Below, in pieces: positions 1 through 4,211 of a stretch of 9,066 nucleotides of DNA. Where the stretch lies: assembly GCA_016764035.1 (NCBI GenBank), contig JAESSQ010000123.1, positions 1 through 9,066 on the forward strand. Reading direction: 5' to 3'. The notes below the pieces were generated by a model. That model ran no database searches and was not told the origin of the DNA. It was given only the letters and a program-made list of their open reading frames with translations. Each line of letters starts with the position of its first letter. Within the stretch, counting starts at the first letter, position 1. The translations under genes and the position numbers were made by a program. Source of the DNA: Gammaproteobacteria bacterium (GTDB lineage Bacteria > Pseudomonadota > Gammaproteobacteria > SZUA-229).

Positions 1-1287
1 CGCAATAGTGTGTCGTAAGGTGCCGAAATAACCGTGTAAAGCGATCAGATGCATTTTATATAATGATTTATATATAAGTCTGGCCAGTAATCCTTGCAAC
101 ATAAGACTGCCACTCCATTTACCCAGCAGGTTACCCATCATATTGCCAACAGTGGTATAAGAGCTCAGATTAACCAGTGAGCCAAAGTCCACATATTTAT
201 AGGCAGGTAATTCTTTACCTTTCAAACGGCGCTTTATCGTTTTAACCAGCATAGCTGCTTGTTGGTGTGCAGACTGCGCTCTTGGCGGAACCATCTCATC
301 AGAGCCGAATATAACGGGACATTGAGAACAATCAGCAAATGCAAAGACGTTTTCATCACGTGTGGTCTGTAGTGTTGAATTAACCACTAATTGATTAATA
401 CCGTTCGTTTCTAGTCCATCGATATTGTTAAGGAAATCAGGCGCTTTAATACCGGCTGCCCAAACTTTAATTTCGGATGCAATAAAATCTCCCGCTTCTG
501 TATGAAAACCATCGGCGGTGGCCTTTATAATTCGCTCACCTGTTCTAACATCAACATTAATCTTATGCAGGGCATCAATTATTGATTGAGACATACGAGG
601 CGGAAGCGTTGGCAGCACAGTATCAGCCGCTTCGATCAGCGAGATTTTTAAATCACGATTTGCATCTATGTCCAGGCCATAAGCAATCAATTCACGTGTC
701 GATTTGTGAAGCTCTGCTGCCAGCTCGACGCCGGTTGCGCCAGCACCAGCAATCGCAATATGTAGCTGACCGTCTCGCAAAGGATTGGTAGCGGATTGTG
801 CCTGGTAACATTTTTTCAACAACAAGGAGTGAAATTTTTCTGCCTGTTCGCGGGTGTCCAATGAAAAACAATGTTCAGCAACACCTTTTATACCAAAATC
901 ATTTGTCGTACTACCGACTGCAATAATCAAAGTATCATATTTAAAGTTTCGGCGCGGAATAAACTCCATACCTTCATCATCGATGGTTGGTGCAAGAGTT
1001 ACTTCCTGTTTTTTACGATCAAGCCCATCCATGCGACCAAGACGAAAAGAGAAGTTATGCCAGTTTGCCTGTGCCAGGTACTCCAGGTCATCGGTGCGAG
1101 AATCCAACGTACCAGAAGCAATTTCGTGTAACAGTGGTTTCCAAATATGTGTCAGTGTGCTATCAATCAGGGTAATTGCAACAGCATTCTTTTTGCCGAA
1201 TGTATTACCCAGTTTAGTGGCTAATTCGATACCGCCGGCACCTCCGCCAACGATGACAACGTGATGTGATGGTGACGTATGCGACAT
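1..1287 (-). CDS. ndh: Type II NADH dehydrogenase (NADH:quinone oxidoreductase), 3' end cut by window edge
   Basis: The frame is open from an ATG at 1287 to the window edge, giving 429 codons with no stop. E. coli Ndh has 434 residues, so little is missing. Two dinucleotide-binding motifs are visible: GGGAGG at residues 14-19 for FAD and GAGATG at 181-186 for NADH. Further family marks are FAFADCSQCP, PPRAQSAHQQA and DFGSLVNLSSYTTVG. The C-terminal part (MHLIALHGYFGTLRH) is the amphipathic membrane-binding region typical of Ndh. The family is a peripheral inner-membrane flavoprotein that moves electrons from NADH to quinone without pumping protons. The start is supported by AAGGAGTG seven bases upstream. 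The gene lies 198 bp after the last FDH-cluster gene and probably has its own promoter. A sulfide:quinone reductase is unlikely given the Ndh-like tail and no obvious cysteine pair. Confidence 0.93.
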   Translation of the reverse strand, partial: MSHTSPSHHVVIVGGGAGGIELATKLGNTFGKKNAVAITLIDSTLTHIWKPLLHEIASGTLDSRTDDLEYLAQANWHNFSFRLGRMDGLDRKKQEVTLAPTIDDEGMEFIPRRNFKYDTLIIAVGSTTNDFGIKGVAEHCFSLDTREQAEKFHSLLLKKCYQAQSATNPLRDGQLHIAIAGAGATGVELAAELHKSTRELIAYGLDIDANRDLKISLIEAADTVLPTLPPRMSQSIIDALHKINVDVRTGERIIKATADGFHTEAGDFIASEIKVWAAGIKAPDFLNNIDGLETNGINQLVVNSTLQTTRDENVFAFADCSQCPVIFGSDEMVPPRAQSAHQQAAMLVKTIKRRLKGKELPAYKYVDFGSLVNLSSYTTVGNMMGNLLGKWSGSLMLQGLLARLIYKSLYKMHLIALHGYFGTLRHTIA

Positions 1288-1294
1288 TTCCAGT

Positions 1295-1302
1295 CACTCC
1301 TT
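1295..1302 (-). promoter_or_regulatory. Ribosome binding site of ndh
   Basis: AAGGAGTG on the minus strand lies seven bases before the ATG at 1287. It is the strongest Shine-Dalgarno match in the window and fixes the ndh start. Confidence 0.8.
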
Positions 1303-1356
1303 AAAAAAGAGCTTGTAGATAATAGTATCACCAAGATTTGTAAATTGTAAGTTTGA

Positions 1357-1375
1357 TTGATGTTAGAAACATCAA
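1357..1375. promoter_or_regulatory. Perfect 19-bp palindrome, likely operator for ndh
   Basis: TTGATGTT, a three-base centre AGA, then AACATCAA: two perfect 8-bp arms. It lies about 70 bases upstream of the ndh ATG and directly downstream of a good -10 hexamer at 1389-1384. If that promoter is real, the palindrome covers roughly +2 to +20, where a bound repressor would block transcription. The outer TTGAT/ATCAA resembles an FNR site, but the spacing is nine bases instead of four. The inner GATG/CATC resembles an NsrR site but is too short. The regulator is unknown; the link to ndh is inferred from position. Confidence 0.5.
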
Positions 1376-1383
1376 CCTAAGAA

Positions 1384-1389
1384 ATTATA
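1384..1389 (-). promoter_or_regulatory. Candidate -10 element of an ndh promoter
   Basis: TATAAT on the minus strand in the gap before ndh, about 95 bases from the ATG. No convincing -35 hexamer lies 16-18 bases upstream (the sequence there is T-rich), so it would need an activator or be weak. An alternative pair, TTACAA and TACTAT spaced by 17 bases, lies closer to the gene and would place the palindrome upstream of -35. I cannot choose firmly between them. Confidence 0.35.
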
Positions 1390-1416
1390 TAACTTGTTGA
1401 ATTTAGATAAAATAAA

Positions 1417-1439
1417 GAAATTTACTTTATGAAATTTAC
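1417..1439. repeat. Direct repeat of 9 bp with a 14-bp period
   Basis: GAAATTTAC occurs twice (1417-1425 and 1431-1439), separated by TTTAT, in the AT-rich gap upstream of the putative ndh promoter. It could be a tandem half-site for an activator, but the composition is AT-rich enough that chance is a serious alternative. Confidence 0.3.
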
Positions 1440-1485
1440 CACACTTTTTGCATTGTATTTTCGTAGTTTATATTGATTCGAATAT

Positions 1486-1701
1486 TTAACTTAAATCATC
1501 CAAATGTATTTCACCCATAATTACCAATGGTTTAGACAACGCTGCTATTTTTAGTGTCACTTGTATGTCAACATTCGCATTACTATTAATGCGTCCATCT
1601 TCAATAGCTGCACGAATAACCGTGTCAATCTCACGCTGAGAAGTGATTCCAACTTTCTTAAGAAATTTACGCACGCTCATATTAAAAATATCTTCTTGCA
1701 T
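1486..1701 (-). CDS. Small conserved protein, DUF6494-like
   Basis: A 71-residue protein starting MQEDIFNMSVRKFLKKVG. The pattern (M-x-E-D-x-F-N-M-S-x-R-K-F-L-K-K-V-G-I-T-S-Q-R-E-I-E/D) matches my memory of the uncharacterised DUF6494 family. The first half looks like two helices (residues 5-35). The second half is strand-rich and ends in a segment like MGEIHLDDLS. There is no signal peptide, membrane segment or cysteine cluster, so it is probably a soluble cytoplasmic protein. The frame extends upstream to 1740, but that longer start lies inside moaE and adds residues unlike the family. The ATG at 1701 follows the moaE stop by eight bases, with AGG from the stop region as a weak ribosome site. 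It is the last gene of the run, and its function is unknown. Its position after moaD-moaE hints at a role in molybdopterin or FDH maturation, which is inference only. Confidence 0.75.
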   Translation of the reverse strand: MQEDIFNMSVRKFLKKVGITSQREIDTVIRAAIEDGRINSNANVDIQVTLKIAALSKPLVIMGEIHLDDLS

Positions 1702-1709
1702 AATTATAC

Positions 1710-2162
1710 CTAATACCCAACAGTGTTTTTTCCAACCCAACGTGCTTCACCAGTAACTATTTTTTCCTGTTTCCAGAAGGGTGCTGTAGATTTCAGCTCT
1801 TCCATTACATGCCGACATGCTTGAAATGCTTCTTTCCTGTGTGAACTCCATGCCGCCACAAGGACTATCGGTTCACCGGGATAAATCTGACCTACACGGT
1901 GTATGACAAATAAATCTTGTAGCGCCCAGCGACGCCTTGTTTCTGATGTGATACTTGATAACACACGAATGGCCATCTGAGGGTAATGCTCCAATGTCAT
2001 ACATTCAACATTAATACCTTCATTAAAATCACGCATTGTTCCGACAAAAACCGCTGAAGCACCAATATCAAATGATGAATTTATGTTTCGTTTCTGCATT
2101 GATTCATAATCCGATAATACGGACCAAGGATTAAACTTATCTTGTGTTACAACGACAGACAT
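1710..2162 (-). CDS. moaE: Molybdopterin synthase catalytic (large) subunit MoaE
   Basis: 150 residues, the usual length for MoaE. MoaE with thiocarboxylated MoaD inserts two sulfurs into cyclic pyranopterin monophosphate to make the molybdopterin dithiolene, in the cytoplasm. Family motifs in order: GASAVFVGTMRDFNEG (34-49), MTLEHYP (55-61), VIHRVGQIYPGEPIVLVA (86-103), SSHRKEAFQAC (106-116) and STAPFWKQEK (125-134). The lysine in APFWK (Lys131) matches the conserved active-site lysine. The ATG at 2162 follows the moaD stop by seven bases, and TAGG overlapping that stop serves as ribosome site, so translation is probably coupled. No moaA, moaB or moaC is in the window; they must lie elsewhere. 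Cofactor-synthase genes next to FDH suggest matched supply of the cofactor. Confidence 0.95.
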   Translation of the reverse strand: MSVVVTQDKFNPWSVLSDYESMQKRNINSSFDIGASAVFVGTMRDFNEGINVECMTLEHYPQMAIRVLSSITSETRRRWALQDLFVIHRVGQIYPGEPIVLVAAWSSHRKEAFQACRHVMEELKSTAPFWKQEKIVTGEARWVGKNTVGY

Positions 2163-2169
2163 ACTGTGC

Positions 2170-2400
2170 CTACCCCCCCGTTACTGGAGGGAAAAAAGCT
2201 ACTTCATCGCCATTACATAATTCATGATCCAACGTTGAGTACTCATGATTTACTGCACATAACATTTGTGATTGACCCGTGCTTTTTTTAAACGTATTCC
2301 ATAAATCAGATACAGTGTCACCCACATTTAAATCAACTTCGCAAACAGTTTTGCCCATAGATTCACGAAGACTTGCAAAGAACAGCACCTGAACTTTCAT
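2170..2400 (-). CDS. moaD: Molybdopterin synthase sulfur-carrier (small) subunit MoaD
   Basis: 76 residues with the ubiquitin-like MoaD pattern: VLFFASLRESMGK near the N-terminus, LCAVNHEYSTLDHELCNGDEV in the middle and the diagnostic AFFPPVTGG end. The C-terminal glycine is adenylylated by MoeB and converted to a thiocarboxylate, which MoaE uses as sulfur donor. The two glycine codons are both GGG and, with the preceding ACG, form a seven-G run (2179-2173) directly before the TAG. The start lies 19 bases after the cytochrome gene stop, and the spacer shows no clear Shine-Dalgarno sequence, so translation may depend on the upstream gene. The ATG is preferred because residue 1 aligns with the family start. 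Confidence 0.95.
   Translation of the reverse strand: MKVQVLFFASLRESMGKTVCEVDLNVGDTVSDLWNTFKKSTGQSQMLCAVNHEYSTLDHELCNGDEVAFFPPVTGG
2173..2179 (-). repeat. Seven-G homopolymer at the moaD 3' end
   Basis: Minus-strand reading ends ACG GGG GGG TAG: the last G of the Thr codon plus two GGG Gly codons give seven consecutive Gs, in an otherwise AT-leaning region. Loss or skipping of one base here changes the reading to GGT AGG CAC AGT ATG, which enters the moaE frame. Confidence 0.9.
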
Positions 2401-2419
2401 TAATGGTTACACATATACG

Positions 2420-3493
2420 TTAAGCACCGATACCCGGTTGTGCATTGGAGTTTATAGACGCCTCATTATTATTAGTTTTTACATCTGACGACACATCTAC
2501 AGAATCTTTAACTTCCTCGTACCATTCATCATGATGTTCTTTTGCCCAATTGGCGTCACAATAACCCGTTGTCATCGACTCCAAAGCGCCTTCCATTGCC
2601 ACGGTACCCATATAGATATGTCCGAAAGCCGCTGCGAGAACAGCGATGGAAGCAATCCCATGTATAACAAGGTAGAACTCCATGGTATCTCGAGATTGAT
2701 CAAAAATTGGAAAATCCAGTATCAGACCACTTACAATAATTACTGCTCCACCTAACATAGCTAACCAGAACCAGGATTTTTCACCTGCGTTATAGCGTCC
2801 AGCACTAGCATGTTTACCCAACATACCCCCACCATTAAGAAACCAGTTAATATCTTTTAACTTATAAAAATTGCCCTTGATAAAACTTACTAGCATAAAG
2901 ATTAATGCAATCGCAAAGACAGGACCAAGATAATCATGAAGCAGCTTACCAAAAGATGCGATACCTGAAAATGCACTATTACCCATAACAGGTATTAGTA
3001 AAGTTCGCCCTAGTAACTGAATGATTCCTGTCAGACCTAATATTACAAAAAGACTAGCAACAACCCAATGAATGGTTCTTTGATTGAGGCTAAAACGAAA
3101 AATTTTATGCCCTGAACGACCCGACTCTATTTTTACTTCGCCACGTATCAGTCTAAACACAATAAGTAATAACAATGTCAGACCCAGTAGATACCCACTA
3201 TATGGAATGATTTGCTCAACTCTAAACTGGCGCCAATTCTCACCCGATACGTTAACCAAAGTACCTGCATCCACACCTGAAACTTGTGTGACTCCGACAA
3301 CAGGACCGCCTCTTTGTCTAACTTCTCGCCATAGTTCTGTACCCGGATTTGGTACAGCGGAAGTTTTAACAATTTCACCACTGCTTTCTGCCTCTGCAGG
3401 TATAACGACGGTAAAAGACAATATCATGGCCATCATTACGAATAAGACAAGCCGTCTAATAATGCCTGATCGATTTTTATTTGCTTCTGTCAT
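2420..3493 (-). CDS. fdhC: Formate dehydrogenase gamma subunit, cytochrome b (membrane anchor)
   Basis: 357 residues. A basic N-terminus and hydrophobic stretch (about 15-33) ending near AEA look like a signal peptide. A roughly 60-residue periplasmic segment follows, with the typical NPGTELWREVRQRGG and ENWRQFR, then transmembrane helices near 97-117, 139-161, 187-207, 241-262 and 274-296. Candidate heme ligands are His142 (RTIHW), His186 (LLHDYLGP), His278 and His292 (HIYMGT). The last pair is 14 residues apart, as in E. coli FdnI, which binds two b hemes. The family anchors the FdhAB dimer and reduces quinone. E. coli FdnI lacks the N-terminal extension, so this is the longer subclass. The tail after about 330 is polar and Asn/Ser-rich with no clear role. 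The gene lies 106 bp after fdhB, with a strong hairpin between. The symbol fdhC is also used elsewhere for formate transporters; this is not one. Confidence 0.93.
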   Translation of the reverse strand: MTEANKNRSGIIRRLVLFVMMAMILSFTVVIPAEAESSGEIVKTSAVPNPGTELWREVRQRGGPVVGVTQVSGVDAGTLVNVSGENWRQFRVEQIIPYSGYLLGLTLLLLIVFRLIRGEVKIESGRSGHKIFRFSLNQRTIHWVVASLFVILGLTGIIQLLGRTLLIPVMGNSAFSGIASFGKLLHDYLGPVFAIALIFMLVSFIKGNFYKLKDINWFLNGGGMLGKHASAGRYNAGEKSWFWLAMLGGAVIIVSGLILDFPIFDQSRDTMEFYLVIHGIASIAVLAAAFGHIYMGTVAMEGALESMTTGYCDANWAKEHHDEWYEEVKDSVDVSSDVKTNNNEASINSNAQPGIGA

Positions 3494-3533
3494 GGTAGTC
3501 AGCCTGCTATCAATACGTTTAAATGAGTGAAAC

Positions 3534-3567
3534 CCTGTCTAACCTGCTGATTAGCAAATTAGACAGG
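3534..3567 (-). promoter_or_regulatory. Strong intercistronic hairpin between fdhB and the cytochrome b gene
   Basis: CCTGTCTAA and TTAGACAGG form a perfect 9-bp outer stem. Inside it TTTGCT pairs with AGCAGG (two G-U wobbles), leaving a four-base AATC loop: about 15 pairs in 34 bases. No T run follows on the minus strand (next bases GTTTCACTC), so it is not a standard Rho-independent terminator, and the genes beyond belong to the same complex. A likely role is mRNA processing or 3' protection of the fdhAB message, which would set the subunit ratio. It could also be a partial terminator. Confidence 0.7.
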
Positions 3568-3599
3568 TCACACCGAATCCACATTGTCACTAAGCACAC

Positions 3600-4196
3600 C
3601 TACTTCACATTAAGGCTGCCTCGTTGATAATTTGCACCCCAATCCATCGTACTCGCACCTCTATTGATAATACGGTTACGGTATATGTCTGAAACCATAC
3701 TGGCATCACCCGCCAACAACGCTTTAGTCGAACACATTTCAGCACAAAGTGGCAGTTTACCTTCAGCGATTCGGTTAGCACCGTATTTACTATACTCATT
3801 CGAACTGAAGGTTTCTTCTGGGCCTCCTGCACAGAATGTACATTTATCCATCTTACCTCGTGAAGAAAAAGCACCCGATTCAGGAAACTGTGGCGCACCA
3901 AACGGGCAGGCATAGAAACAGTAACCACAACCGATACAGATATCTTTATCGTGCAGTACAATGCCGTCATCCGTAGTATAGAAACAATCAACCGGACAAA
4001 CTGCAGCACATGGCGCATCGGCACAATGCATACAGGCAACAGATAATGAGCGTTCACCTGGTTCACCATCCTTAATCGTCACTACGCGACGACGGTTGAC
4101 ACCCCAAGGCACTTCGTTCTCGTTCTTACACGCAGTTACGCAAGCATTACACTCGATACAACGTTCCGCGTCACAATAAAATTTCATGGTAGCCAT
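3600..4196 (-). CDS. fdhB: Formate dehydrogenase beta subunit, four 4Fe-4S clusters
   Basis: 198 residues with 18 cysteines arranged as four 4Fe-4S sets: C13-C16-C19-C23, C55-C58-C63-C67, C87-C90-C93-C97, and C119-C122-C151-C155 with the long loop usual in this family. It carries electrons from FdhA to the cytochrome b subunit. It has no signal peptide, so it would be exported as a passenger of FdhA's Tat signal. Unlike E. coli FdnH (about 290 residues), it has no C-terminal transmembrane helix, matching the shorter FdhB subclass. The chosen start ATG has AGAGGG eight bases upstream; a second ATG three codons later is possible. The gene follows fdhA by 15 bases. Confidence 0.95.
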   Translation of the reverse strand: MATMKFYCDAERCIECNACVTACKNENEVPWGVNRRRVVTIKDGEPGERSLSVACMHCADAPCAAVCPVDCFYTTDDGIVLHDKDICIGCGYCFYACPFGAPQFPESGAFSSRGKMDKCTFCAGGPEETFSSNEYSKYGANRIAEGKLPLCAEMCSTKALLAGDASMVSDIYRNRIINRGASTMDWGANYQRGSLNVK

Positions 4197-4204
4197 TTTT
4201 TATA

Positions 4205-4210
4205 CCCTCT
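4205..4210 (-). promoter_or_regulatory. Ribosome binding site of fdhB
   Basis: AGAGGG, eight bases before the ATG at 4196, in the 15-base spacer after the fdhA stop. It supports the first of the two nearby ATGs. Confidence 0.7.
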
Positions 4211-4211
4211 A

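Noticed and set aside
854..1264. Plus-strand open frame of 136 codons opposite ndh
   Set aside because: It lies wholly antisense to a clear Ndh reading frame and its protein is Ser/Pro-rich without recognisable motifs. Other plus-strand frames over fdhA and the cytochrome gene were rejected for the same reason.
1353..1375. FNR-type site (TTGAT-N4-ATCAA) before ndh
   Set aside because: The half-sites are present but separated by nine or thirteen bases, not four.
1376..1485. Rho-independent terminator after the DUF6494-like gene
   Set aside because: I found no GC-rich stem followed by a T run on the minus strand; the operon may end by Rho or read into ndh.
1702..1740. Longer start of the DUF6494-like protein inside moaE
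   Set aside because: The extra residues (MGWKKHCWVLGII) are out-of-frame moaE sequence, and the family pattern begins at the internal ATG.
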